Source: Bacteroidaceae bacterium
GTDB taxonomy: Bacteria; Bacteroidota; Bacteroidia; Bacteroidales; Bacteroidaceae
Assembly (NCBI GenBank): GCA_017464815.1
Contig: JAFTYI010000031.1
Coordinates: 1 to 64,000, forward strand
Reading direction: 5' to 3'
DNA: 64,000 bases
Shown here: positions 52,474-61,517 of the stretch, one piece after another
Layout: each line of letters starts with the position of its first letter
How positions within the stretch are numbered: the first letter of the stretch is position 1
Notes under the pieces: generated by a model
Databases searched by the model: none
Seen by the model: the letters and a program-made list of their open reading frames with translations, nothing else
What the model was told of the DNA's origin: nothing
Translations under genes and position numbers: made by a program

Positions 52474-52490
52474 GGGTAAGGGATAATGAT

Positions 52491-53558
52491 TTAACGACCA
52501 ATCTCGCCACTGCCCAAACACAAGCGATGGTCTCTGTCATATATCACCCCAAATTGTCCGGGGGCAATGCCTTGGATGGGAAGATCGGCTTCGACAAGCC
52601 ATGTTCCATCATCGCAAGGTGACAGTCGGCCAGTGAAGAATTCGGGGGTATGCCTTATCTTAAAACTGATTTCTGTGGAATGGGTACAGTCATGCCAGGG
52701 ATTCTCTGTGATGAATCGGAAATCTGACAGACGGAAAGTATGGCCATATTGCAGCGGAGTGTCGCACCCACGAGACGCATAGACAATATTCTGTGCGATG
52801 TCCTTTTCTACGACAAACCAAGGGCCTCCACCAAGTCCCAACCCCTTGCGTTGCCCAATGGTGTAGAACCAGTATCCTTGATGAGTGCCTACCTTACGGC
52901 CGGTTTCTTTCTCTATCACATCTCCTTGTCTGACACCCAAGAACCGACGCACTAAGTCTGGATAACGAGTCTTGCCCAAGAAACAGATTCCTTGACTGTC
53001 ACGTCGTTGTGAAGCTGACAGATGTGCTTTCTCGGCAATGCTGCGTACTTCGGACTTCATCAAGCCACCTATCGGAAACAATGTCTTGGACAGTTGTATG
53101 CCGTCTATCTGCGCCAAGAAGTCTGTCTGATCCTTGACGGCATCTACTGCTGTTCCCAGCCATATCTTTTCATCTTGATGAATCACTTGTGCATAATGCC
53201 CGGTAGCTGTCCTGTCGAAAAGATGTCCTATTTGACGCTCGAAACAACCGAATTTGATGAGGCGGTTGCACATCACATCTGAATTGGGGGTCAGCCCTTG
53301 CTTCAGTTTGTCCATCATGTAGCCCACAACCTCTTCCCAATACTGATGATGCAAATCCACCACCTCGAAAGGGAGTCCATAACGGTGCGCTACGCTTTGG
53401 CAAATCTCCACATCTTCTTCCATGGAGCAATCCATCGTTCCCGCTTCATCACCGCTTATACGGATATAAAACAAGGAGGGGTGATAGCCCTGCTCGCAAA
53501 GCAAATGCACTGCGACCGAACTGTCCACCCCTCCAGAAAGCAATACTGCTACAGTCAT
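52491..53558 (-). CDS. mnmA: tRNA-specific 2-thiouridylase MnmA
   Basis: A 355-residue enzyme. PP-loop LSGGVDSS (8-14), catalytic Cys97 in [13 protein letters not shown] and persulfide-forming Cys182 in SQGICFLGK. It thiolates U34 of Lys, Glu and Gln tRNAs with sulfur from a cysteine desulfurase, commonly through TusA-type relays. Its placement near a TusA/desulfurase operon is suggestive, but mnmA genes occur widely apart from such clusters. Genomes of this group often have a second copy. Confidence 0.95.
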   Translation of the reverse strand: MTVAVLLSGGVDSSVAVHLLCEQGYHPSLFYIRISGDEAGTMDCSMEEDVEICQSVAHRYGLPFEVVDLHHQYWEEVVGYMMDKLKQGLTPNSDVMCNRLIKFGCFERQIGHLFDRTATGHYAQVIHQDEKIWLGTAVDAVKDQTDFLAQIDGIQLSKTLFPIGGLMKSEVRSIAEKAHLSASQRRDSQGICFLGKTRYPDLVRRFLGVRQGDVIEKETGRKVGTHQGYWFYTIGQRKGLGLGGGPWFVVEKDIAQNIVYASRGCDTPLQYGHTFRLSDFRFITENPWHDCTHSTEISFKIRHTPEFFTGRLSPCDDGTWLVEADLPIQGIAPGQFGVIYDRDHRLCLGSGEIGR

Positions 53559-53584
53559 TCTCTAAACAATCTTTCCGACCTTAA

Positions 53585-54874
53585 TCAAATCTTCTCCAAT
53601 GCCTGCGCCAAGTCGGCCAGCAGGTCGTCGATATGCTCCGTTCCTATGGAGAGGCGGATGGTAGAGGGGGTGATGTGTTGCGCTTCCAGTTCCTCCGGCG
53701 AGAGTTGCGAATGGGTGGTGGTGTAGGGGTGGATGACCAGGCTCTTCACATCGGCCACATTGGCGAGGAGCGAGAATATATTAAGCGAATCGATGAACCG
53801 CCATGCCTCCTCCTGTCCGCCCTTTATCTCGAAGGTGAAGATGCTGGCCGCACCATGGGGGAAGTATTGCTGATAGAGTGCGTGGTCGGGATGAGTGGGC
53901 AGAGAGGGATGGTTCACCTTGGTCACTTTCGGATGACGGCTCAGAAAATCGACCACCTTCAAGGCATTGTACACGTGTCGCTCCACACGGAGAGAAAGCG
54001 TCTCCAACCCTTGCAGAAGGATGAAGGCATTGAATGGAGAAAGGGTGGCACCCGTGTCGCGAAGGATGACCGCACGGATGCGGGTGACGAAGGCTGCCGC
54101 TCCGGCCACATCGGCAAAGACAGCACCGTGGTAGCTCGGCTCAGGTTTGGCCAGTGTGGGGAACTTGTCGGGATTGGCTTTCCAGTCGAAACGGCCACCA
54201 TCCACAATGACACCGCCCAACGAGGTGCCGTGTCCGCCAATGAACTTGGTGGCAGAGTGTACCACGATGTCGGCACCATGCTCCAGCGGGCGGAAGAGGA
54301 AGGGAGTGGCAAACGTGTTATCTACAATCACCGGGATACCGTGGCGGTGAGCCACTTCGGACACCCCTTCAAGGTTGGTCACATCAGAGTTCGGATTGCC
54401 GAAGGTCTCCACAAACACCGCTTTTGTGTTGGGGCGGATGGCCTGCTCCAAAGCCTCCAAATCGTTCACCTTCACAATGGAGTTTGCAATGCCTTGCGTG
54501 GCCAGCGTGTGGGTGATAAGGTTGTACGAACCGCCATACAGATTGTCCGCAGCCACCACATGGTCGCCCGCCTGAAGGATGTTCTGAAGGGCATAGGTGA
54601 TGGCTGCTGCCCCTGATGCCACCGCCAATCCGGCCACACCACCTTCCAGTGCGGCCACGCGCTCTTCAAAGACCCCTTGGGTGGAGTTGGTTAACCGGCC
54701 ATAGATGTTTCCTGCATCGCGAAGCCCGAAGCGGTCGGCTGCATGTTGCGAATTGCGGAACACATACGAAGTGGTCTGATAGATGGGCACGGCGCGTGCA
54801 TCAGTGGCGGGGTCGGGTTGCTCTTGTCCAACGTGGAGTTGCAATGTCTCGAAATGCAAATTCTTTGTTTCCAT
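53585..54874 (-). CDS. metY: O-acetylhomoserine sulfhydrylase MetY
   Basis: A 429-residue trans-sulfuration-family enzyme of MetY length. [39 protein letters not shown] (PLP Lys) and [15 protein letters not shown] are characteristic. It makes homocysteine from O-acetylhomoserine and sulfide or a sulfur carrier. Its promoter is at 54922-54952 and it is divergent from an Lrp-family regulator. Confidence 0.92.
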   Translation of the reverse strand: METKNLHFETLQLHVGQEQPDPATDARAVPIYQTTSYVFRNSQHAADRFGLRDAGNIYGRLTNSTQGVFEERVAALEGGVAGLAVASGAAAITYALQNILQAGDHVVAADNLYGGSYNLITHTLATQGIANSIVKVNDLEALEQAIRPNTKAVFVETFGNPNSDVTNLEGVSEVAHRHGIPVIVDNTFATPFLFRPLEHGADIVVHSATKFIGGHGTSLGGVIVDGGRFDWKANPDKFPTLAKPEPSYHGAVFADVAGAAAFVTRIRAVILRDTGATLSPFNAFILLQGLETLSLRVERHVYNALKVVDFLSRHPKVTKVNHPSLPTHPDHALYQQYFPHGAASIFTFEIKGGQEEAWRFIDSLNIFSLLANVADVKSLVIHPYTTTHSQLSPEELEAQHITPSTIRLSIGTEHIDDLLADLAQALEKI

Positions 54875-54921
54875 AATTTCTATTCTTTTTTAAGTGATAC
54901 ATTTTGTTTCGTTTTCTGCTG

Positions 54922-54952
54922 CAAAGGTAGAAAGTGTGGAGATTTCCCACAA
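54922..54952 (-). promoter_or_regulatory. metY promoter
   Basis: Minus strand: -33 TTG (54950-54952), 20-bp spacer, -7 TACCTTTG (54922-54929). A -7 TAATTTTG for the divergent Lrp gene lies at 54981-54988. Confidence 0.75.
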
Positions 54953-55059
54953 GATGTAGCGGATTTTTAGAAAATATCACTAATTTTGCGCCTTCAAAAA
55001 GAATAAAACTACTAATCAAGGGGCTGAAAAGCCCTGTAAACAGAATGAGGTCATTTTAT

Positions 55060-55521
55060 ATGGAGACATTAGACAAAGTGGATTTGCAAATCCTGCGCAC
55101 CCTGCAAGCGAACGCCCGACTGACCACCAAGGAGCTGGCTTCGCGCGTGAGCCTTTCATCTACGCCCGTGTTCGAACGGTTGAAGCGGTTGGAGGCCAAC
55201 GGGTATATCAAGAAGTACATCGCCGTGCTCGATGCCGAGAAACTCAACCAAGGCTTCATCGTCTTCTGCAACGTGAAGATGAGCCGGTTGAGCCGCGAGA
55301 TTGCGCAAGACTTCGCCCGCGTCGTCAATGGGATTCCCGAGGTGGTGGAGTGCTACAACATCTCCGGCAGCTTCGACTACCTGCTGAAGATACATGCCCC
55401 CAACATGAAGTACTATCAGGAGTTTGTCCTCAACGTGTTGGGCACCATCGAGAACCTCAGTTCACTGGAAAGCACCTTCGTGATGGACGAAATCAAGCAC
55501 GAGTACGGCATTCATATTTAA
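55060..55521 (+). CDS. Lrp/AsnC-family transcriptional regulator
   Basis: 153 residues from METLDKVDLQILRTLQANAR. N-terminal HTH (TTKELASRVSLSSTPVFERL) and C-terminal ligand-binding RAM domain (VVECYNISGSFDYLLKI). Divergent from metY, so regulation of methionine synthesis is a reasonable guess. Its stop overlaps the pstB stop by 4 bp (TTAA), with no terminator between the convergent genes. Confidence 0.9.
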   Translation: METLDKVDLQILRTLQANARLTTKELASRVSLSSTPVFERLKRLEANGYIKKYIAVLDAEKLNQGFIVFCNVKMSRLSREIAQDFARVVNGIPEVVECYNISGSFDYLLKIHAPNMKYYQEFVLNVLGTIENLSSLESTFVMDEIKHEYGIHI

Positions 55522-56285
55522 CCCATCCGCCCCGTCAGGTAGGCTTTGGTGCGCTCGTCCTTGGGGGTGGAGAACATGGTGGCCGTGTCGCCATACTCCA
55601 CCAGTTCGCCAAGGTACATGAACATGGATTTTGAGGAAATGCGCATGGCTTGCCCCATGTTGTGGGTTACTATCAGGATGGTGACCTCCTTTTGAAGCTC
55701 CTGCATCAGCTTCTCGATGTGGGCGGTGGCAATAGGGTCGAGTGCCGAAGTAGGCTCGTCCATCAGCAGCACGTCAGGCTTCATGGCGAGGGCGCGTGCA
55801 ATGCAGAGGCGTTGCTGTTGGCCACCCGAAAGGAAAGTACCTTTCTTATTCAGCACGTCCTTCACCTCATCCCACAAGGCTACACTTTTCAAGCAACGCT
55901 CGACGGTTTCCTCCCTTTCGGCTTTCGACAGGCGGATGCCGTTCAGCGCATATCCGGCAAGGACATTGTCCGTGATGCTCATCGTGGGGAATGGGGCGGG
56001 ACGCTGGAAGACCATACCTATGCGGCGACGCACGTCAACAGGCTCCATGGAGAGAATGTTTTCACCGTTCAGGAGTATCTCTCCATCCACACGGATGTTG
56101 GGATAGAGTTCGTGCATCAGGTTGGCGGCACGTAGCAATGTGCTCTTTCCACAACCCGAAGGTCCCATGATGGCGGTGATGGTATTGCGGTCGATGGCTG
56201 CTGATACATACTTCACGGCCATCGTCTGCTTGGTATAGGATACGCAAGTCTTATTAAATTCAAGTATAGGCTTTACTGATTCCAT
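55518..56285 (-). CDS. pstB: phosphate ABC transporter ATP-binding protein
   Basis: A 255-residue ATPase: Walker A GPSGCGKST, signature LSGGQQQRLCIARAL, Walker B VLLMDEPTSALDP and IVTHNMGQAMRIS. Last gene of the pst operon; overlaps pstA by 13 nt. phoU, which often follows, is not present. Confidence 0.96.
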   Translation of the reverse strand: MESVKPILEFNKTCVSYTKQTMAVKYVSAAIDRNTITAIMGPSGCGKSTLLRAANLMHELYPNIRVDGEILLNGENILSMEPVDVRRRIGMVFQRPAPFPTMSITDNVLAGYALNGIRLSKAEREETVERCLKSVALWDEVKDVLNKKGTFLSGGQQQRLCIARALAMKPDVLLMDEPTSALDPIATAHIEKLMQELQKEVTILIVTHNMGQAMRISSKSMFMYLGELVEYGDTATMFSTPKDERTKAYLTGRMG

Positions 56286-57139
56286 TTCTTTGCAAGATAT
56301 TTAGCTGTAAGATTCAATGTGAGAACAAATAATAAGAGGAAGAGCGAGGCTCCCCAGATGAGTTCCTGAAGATTAGGGTCGTTGAAAAACTCCCAGATGA
56401 GCAACGGCACGGCCGATATGGGCTTGTCGATGGAGAAGCGGATGAACGAGCAACCGAGGGCGGTGAACATGAGGGGCGCCGTTTCGCCAATCACACGCGA
56501 GATGGCCAGCAACACACCCGTGAAGATGCCGCCGAATGCGGCAGGCAGTTGCACCTTCAGCATCACACGGGCACGGTTCCCGCCGAGTGCCAAGCCGGCC
56601 TCTTTGAGCGATGCAGGCAGAATCTTCAATGTCTCCTCCGTCGAACGGATAATGAGCGGGAGCATCATAACGAACAGTGCCACACTGCCCGCAATGGCCG
56701 AATAGCCCTTCATCGGGACAACCACCCACATGTAGGTGACAATGCCGATAATCACCGATGGGGTTCCTTGCAAAAGGTCGGTGAGGTAACTGACCGTTTG
56801 AGAAAAGCGGTTCTTGGGATTCTCGGCCAGAAAGGCACCGCACAAGATACCAGTCGGGACGGCCACAATGGCAGCCATGCCGAGCATAATCATGGTGCCG
56901 ATGATGCCATTGGCAATACCGCCAGGGATGGGTTCACCTGCCTCAATGGCTTTCATGGCCTTGTAGGCAGTGGGAGTGGTTTCGGTGAAGAACGACCATG
57001 AGAGTTGGTCGTAACCACGGAGTAGCACTTCACCCAAGATGGCGAACAGGGGTACTGCCGTGAGTGTGGCAAACAGGCAGACTATCCACAACATGGCTTT
57101 GTCTGCCAACAAACGGTGTTTTGTTTTCAAGTGTGTCAT
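56273..57139 (-). CDS. pstA: phosphate ABC transporter permease PstA
   Basis: A 288-residue inner-membrane permease with six helices; IRSTEETLKILPASLKEAGL is the ATPase-coupling loop. Encoded between pstC and pstB. Confidence 0.95.
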   Translation of the reverse strand: MTHLKTKHRLLADKAMLWIVCLFATLTAVPLFAILGEVLLRGYDQLSWSFFTETTPTAYKAMKAIEAGEPIPGGIANGIIGTMIMLGMAAIVAVPTGILCGAFLAENPKNRFSQTVSYLTDLLQGTPSVIIGIVTYMWVVVPMKGYSAIAGSVALFVMMLPLIIRSTEETLKILPASLKEAGLALGGNRARVMLKVQLPAAFGGIFTGVLLAISRVIGETAPLMFTALGCSFIRFSIDKPISAVPLLIWEFFNDPNLQELIWGASLFLLLFVLTLNLTAKYLAKKWNQ

Positions 57140-57144
57140 ATCTG

Positions 57145-58002
57145 TTAAGATATTCTTGCGCGTGTAATCATCATTTTACCTATCATGTTGATTACCGCCG
57201 TGATGAGGAAGAGCACGAGTCCGATGGCTATCAAGGAAGAGAAGCGAAGGTCGGAAGCCTCGCCAAACTGATTGGCAATGATGGAAGCCATGGAGTTGCC
57301 TGTTGAGGTAATCGACTCGGGAATGTTGTTGGTGTTGCCGATAAGCATCGTCACCGTCATTGTCTCGCCCAACGCGCGACCGATGGCCAACACGTAGGAA
57401 GAGAATACGCCCGAACCGGCCACGGGAAACACCACCTTGCGGATGACTTCGGCACGAGTGGCACCAAGGCTGTATGCGCCCTCCTTCAGGTCATTAGGAA
57501 CCATCTTGATGAACTCGGCACTGAGCGATGCCGCGTAGGGCACAATCATGATGGCCAGTACCAACGAGGCGGTCAGCACACCCGACCCTTGTGGCGAGAT
57601 TCCCAATGCCATGATGAGCGGACGCAGGGTGTAAAAGCCCCAAAGACCATAGATGATAGAGGGAATGCCTGCCAAAAGGTCGGTCACTGTGCTGAGCACC
57701 GAAGCTACCTTTGTCCCCTTGAAGTATTCGCCCACAAAGAGGGCTACGGGCAACGAGAAGGGTATGCAGAAGATGAGGGCCAATGCCGTCGTCATCAGCG
57801 TGCCTGTAATGAATGGCAATGCTCCGTATTGCTCTGCCCCCTCGGTGTAGCTCCACTCTTTCGAGGTAAGGAATTGGATAAAACCGAAATGTTCGAAGGC
57901 TTCGTAAGCATCGGTGACGAGGGCGTAAACTACGCCCCCGCACACGATTGGCATTGTCAATGCAGCAACGAATAAAAGCACTTTATAGAGTTTGTCGGTC
58001 AT
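57145..58002 (-). CDS. pstC: phosphate ABC transporter permease PstC
   Basis: A 285-residue permease with six helices; SAEFIKMVPNDLKEGAYSLG is its coupling loop. It starts 5 nt after pstS. Shorter than the ~400-residue PstC of some Bacteroides, close to the usual bacterial length. Confidence 0.94.
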   Translation of the reverse strand: MTDKLYKVLLFVAALTMPIVCGGVVYALVTDAYEAFEHFGFIQFLTSKEWSYTEGAEQYGALPFITGTLMTTALALIFCIPFSLPVALFVGEYFKGTKVASVLSTVTDLLAGIPSIIYGLWGFYTLRPLIMALGISPQGSGVLTASLVLAIMIVPYAASLSAEFIKMVPNDLKEGAYSLGATRAEVIRKVVFPVAGSGVFSSYVLAIGRALGETMTVTMLIGNTNNIPESITSTGNSMASIIANQFGEASDLRFSSLIAIGLVLFLITAVINMIGKMMITRARIS

Positions 58003-58007
58003 GTTTT

Positions 58008-59078
58008 TTATTGCGATATAGCTACTCCGTCGTAAGTGACGGTCTTCAGATTTTTCAAACTGATTTTCTTGGCTTTGGCAGGCAGCGGAGCATAGTGCAC
58101 CTCAGAAGTGATGCTTTGCGCTTCGTCAGAGAGGATGTACTTCAACAAGTCCAGTGTCGCCTCGGCCTGCTCGCGAGTACGGTCGGCATAGTGTTGCTCC
58201 TTGTAGATAATCATCCAAGTGAAGGTCGAGATGGGATAAGCCCCTTCGGCATCAGCATTGGTGATAGAGGTGCGTGTGTCTGTGGGGATTTCGCCCATGG
58301 CTGCAGCCGAGATGCTGGCGGAAGAAGGCTCCACCAGTTCGCCCCGTTGGTTGGCTATGCGGGCGTAGGGAATCTTCTGGGCGAAAGCGTACTCCGAACC
58401 CACGTAGCCGATGGAATACTTGGTTTGTGCAATCACTCCTGCCACACCGGGATTGCCCTTCGCGGCCTGTCCTGCGGGGAAGTTTACCGACTTGCCGGCT
58501 CCATACTTGGACGCCCACATCGGGCTTACCTTAGTCAGATAGTCGGTGAAGACGAATGTCGTACCCGAGCCGTCCGAACGATAGACAGGGATAATTTCTG
58601 CATCGGGCAACTGGGCATTTGGATTCAACTCCACCAGTCGGGCATCGTTCCATCGCTTCACCTCACCGGCAAAGATGTCGGCCACCAGTTCGCCTGAAAG
58701 ATTCAGTTTCCCTACTCCGTCAAGATTGTAGGCCACCACCACGGCTCCCATGCAAGTGGGCACATGGATGACGGCATCCATCTCGCTCATCTCTTTATCC
58801 GAAAGGAATGCGTCACTACCCGCGAAATCCACAATCTTGTCGCGCAAGTTGCGCACACCACCACCCGAACCGATGCCACCGTAGGCCACGGCATCGCCAT
58901 TCACTTGGGCAAACTGTTCGAACACTACATTATAGAAAGGAAGGGGGAATGTGGCACCTGCTCCTGAAAGTTCTTGCGCCTCGCGCCCATTTTCCTTGTC
59001 CTTGTTTGCATTACCACCACATGCGACCATTGCAAAGGCGATAGCGAGTGTCATTACTGACGAAAAAATCTTTTTCAT
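58008..59078 (-). CDS. pstS: phosphate-binding lipoprotein PstS
   Basis: A 356-residue periplasmic phosphate-binding protein with lipoprotein signal MKKIFSSVMTLAIAFAMVAC. LSGAGATFPLPFYNVVFEQF and VYRSDGSGTTFVFTDYLTKV are the phosphate-binding loops. First pst gene, 28 nt after the porin. Confidence 0.95.
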   Translation of the reverse strand: MKKIFSSVMTLAIAFAMVACGGNANKDKENGREAQELSGAGATFPLPFYNVVFEQFAQVNGDAVAYGGIGSGGGVRNLRDKIVDFAGSDAFLSDKEMSEMDAVIHVPTCMGAVVVAYNLDGVGKLNLSGELVADIFAGEVKRWNDARLVELNPNAQLPDAEIIPVYRSDGSGTTFVFTDYLTKVSPMWASKYGAGKSVNFPAGQAAKGNPGVAGVIAQTKYSIGYVGSEYAFAQKIPYARIANQRGELVEPSSASISAAAMGEIPTDTRTSITNADAEGAYPISTFTWMIIYKEQHYADRTREQAEATLDLLKYILSDEAQSITSEVHYAPLPAKAKKISLKNLKTVTYDGVAISQ

Positions 59079-59106
59079 ACTTGTTTATGGATTAATGTTT
59101 GTTCTA

Positions 59107-60087
59107 TTAAAATCCGAAATAGCAATTGACGTATGCCGAGTAACAATCATCGGCCCCATCAGCCTTTGGCATACTTATCCTGAAGTTGGGGGCAATCTTC
59201 ACGTACTTACCGAGTTTGAACTGAGCACCCAGAATGGCCGCAGACTCATCCTTGGAGATGTTCCAATCGTTTTTAGAAGAGAGGTCATCGTAGCGGACAA
59301 AGAGGTCTGTCATCTTTGACAATTTGCCCGAGGCAAAGAGTGAATAACCGCTTTGGTCAGCACCCTCCTTGTTCGAAGCATTCCACATTTGGTTATATTC
59401 TGCACCAATCGTGAACCTCTCGTGCTTGTAGCCTATGAATGCGGCAACGTTTGTAATGTCCTCTTTCCCTTCTTCGCTGCCTTCGTTCAATCCTCCGTAG
59501 AGACGAACCTGGAGACCTTTCACAGGGGTGAGCGTCACACCCAAACCGTAGTTCAGTCCATCGTTTTTCTGAATCTTCTTATAGCCCTCGCCATTCACAA
59601 TGATGGCATCGGCTGAGACCCAATCGGCAAACTTGTAGGCCACCGAGAGACCAAGGTCGGCACTGCTTCCGAACTTGTATTCATCCTGAAAAGACTTCAT
59701 GATGTAGCGGTATCCCCAGAACTTCTCCTGAAAGTTGAATTGCGTGGTCGAGATAAGACCTCCGTTCAATGTCAGGCCGTCCTTTTTCCAAGAGACCATA
59801 GCATTCTTGATGTAAGCCATGCGTTGGTAATCCGACACGTCGCTCGATTTGCCGATGTCCATCACCGCCTTGGCCGAAAGTCCCTTACCGAAGTTGTACT
59901 CGTAACCGAAATAGCTGCGCTCCAACTCAAATCCGCGGTCATCGTTCTCTGCCCCGAAACCCGTGTGGAAGTTTCCGAACGCTTGCACAATGGCTTTACC
60001 TTTAGGCTCCTCTCTGTTGGCATCCTGCGCCTGGGCAGTGATACCGATGCAGGCTAAAACGCCTGCCATGATTACGTTTGTTTTCAA
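59107..60087 (-). CDS. OprP/OprO-like porin, probably for phosphate
   Basis: A 326-residue outer-membrane beta-barrel with signal peptide MKTNVIMAGVLACIGITAQA and a C-terminal Phe (YVNCYFGF). Alternating aromatic strands run along the length. It heads the pst operon, so outer-membrane phosphate entry is likely. Upstream, GTAAC and GTTAC form an inverted pair near 60105-60138 that may belong to phosphate control; I cannot identify a Pho box with confidence. Confidence 0.85.
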   Translation of the reverse strand: MKTNVIMAGVLACIGITAQAQDANREEPKGKAIVQAFGNFHTGFGAENDDRGFELERSYFGYEYNFGKGLSAKAVMDIGKSSDVSDYQRMAYIKNAMVSWKKDGLTLNGGLISTTQFNFQEKFWGYRYIMKSFQDEYKFGSSADLGLSVAYKFADWVSADAIIVNGEGYKKIQKNDGLNYGLGVTLTPVKGLQVRLYGGLNEGSEEGKEDITNVAAFIGYKHERFTIGAEYNQMWNASNKEGADQSGYSLFASGKLSKMTDLFVRYDDLSSKNDWNISKDESAAILGAQFKLGKYVKIAPNFRISMPKADGADDCYSAYVNCYFGF

Positions 60088-60266
60088 TTCTCTATGATTT
60101 TTGATTTCCGCTGCAAAGTAACGGAGATATTGTTACATAAAGGTTTCAAAACTGTTAGGCTTTCGTGAAATGCTTATCCTTCATATAAAAGGATTCCCCT
60201 TATCAGAAATCATTTCTAACAAGAGGAATCAAATGCTCCAAATAGGAAATCATAGAGAAAGGAGCA

Positions 60267-61430
60267 TTATTTGGTCCATCCATTCATCCAGGTACATTCC
60301 TTTTCAATATCATCCAATGAAGCATATTCAAAGGATTGTTCTGTCAGATTCCCCACACTGACAAACAACTCGTTTGTATAAATGCCTTCCTTGCTGTCCA
60401 AAGTACTGCTGATGCTCACAGATTCAAGTGTAGAAGTACCATTGAGCAAGGCATTTTCCGTTTCAGCACTTTCTACTGCCAGAGCCTTTGCTTTGCCGCA
60501 TACTTTCGCTGATGTAATTTCTACCTCAGTGCCACGACGCAGGCGGATCCCCTGCTTGCTACCTCCATTGCCTACTAAAATAAGGTTGTGCAGTACTGGG
60601 TGTGAAACAGGTGTGGCGGCATAATTGTTTTCATTGTTGTCCGCTTCAATCAAGCAGTCACAATCATAACCTAATGTGCTTTCCGCTTCTTGGAATACCA
60701 CCAGGTTCTCGCCCTTTCCATTCCAGCCTTCTGTCCAGTCAAACGAATCATCCGAACAGTTTACCGCCACCATGTTCTTTACATTGACAGAACCGCCAAA
60801 GAATTCAAAGCCGTCATCAGAGCCGTGATAAGCTTCGCAGTTTTCCACTACAGTACCACTACCGACACCATAGAAGGTCATACCATTGGCTTCATGCTCC
60901 TCATCAAAAGCATAGCCGGTATATTCTACACGCACGTATTTCAATACACCTGAGTTGTCGCTCTCAACAGTGCCTCCATACTGTGCACCACCAATTTCGG
61001 AACTACCCTTGCCTCCCTCAGCATTGGTGTGGGCACGTCCACAGAGGTGAATACCTCCCCAAGCACCGGTCTCTTCTTTCTCGCTGGTCATCACAATGGG
61101 AGCATCTGCAGTACCTACAGCATTGATTTTTGCGCCTTGTTTTACCAAAATGTAATCTACAATATCGTCATAAACAGCCACAATCTTCACACCTTTCTCG
61201 ATATTGAGGGTAGCTCCCTCTTCGACAATGTATTCACCGCTAAGCTTGTAGGTGTTGCCTGCCTTCAGGGTTACATTTGAGGTTACTGAACCTTTAAGAA
61301 CAGTGCCATCGGGGGTGATACCAGGGTCAATACTTCCATTGTTGTTGTCGTCATCATCACTACAAGCTGTGAGCATTGACATACCGGCTGCAAGAGCCAT
61401 CACACTGAATTTCCAAACTTTTGTTTTCAT
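60267..61430 (-). CDS. exported beta-helix-like lipoprotein
   Basis: A 387-residue protein with signal peptide MKTKVWKFSVMALAAGMSML and lipobox T-A-C, then an Asp/Asn-rich linker. The body has I/V-rich repeats around 70-260 as in right-handed beta-helix proteins (ATLNIEKGVKIVAVYDD, GSVNVKNMVAVNCSDDSFDW). Surface anchoring is likely. It follows the TonB-dependent receptor on the same strand, 87 nt apart, so the two probably work together; the ligand is unknown. The neighbouring pst operon raises a link to phosphate, which is only a guess. Confidence 0.75.
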   Translation of the reverse strand: MKTKVWKFSVMALAAGMSMLTACSDDDDNNNGSIDPGITPDGTVLKGSVTSNVTLKAGNTYKLSGEYIVEEGATLNIEKGVKIVAVYDDIVDYILVKQGAKINAVGTADAPIVMTSEKEETGAWGGIHLCGRAHTNAEGGKGSSEIGGAQYGGTVESDNSGVLKYVRVEYTGYAFDEEHEANGMTFYGVGSGTVVENCEAYHGSDDGFEFFGGSVNVKNMVAVNCSDDSFDWTEGWNGKGENLVVFQEAESTLGYDCDCLIEADNNENNYAATPVSHPVLHNLILVGNGGSKQGIRLRRGTEVEITSAKVCGKAKALAVESAETENALLNGTSTLESVSISSTLDSKEGIYTNELFVSVGNLTEQSFEYASLDDIEKECTWMNGWTK

Positions 61431-61517
61431 TGTTCTTTTTGTTAGTTTGTTAATAATAACTTGGTTTTATTTTTCTATGTCTATTTTGTCTTCGTGGAGA
61501 TTTATCATATAAGCTGT

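Noticed and set aside
60170-60361. Small plus-strand open frame between the porin and the lipoprotein
   Set aside because: No promoter or family, and its second half is antisense to the lipoprotein gene.
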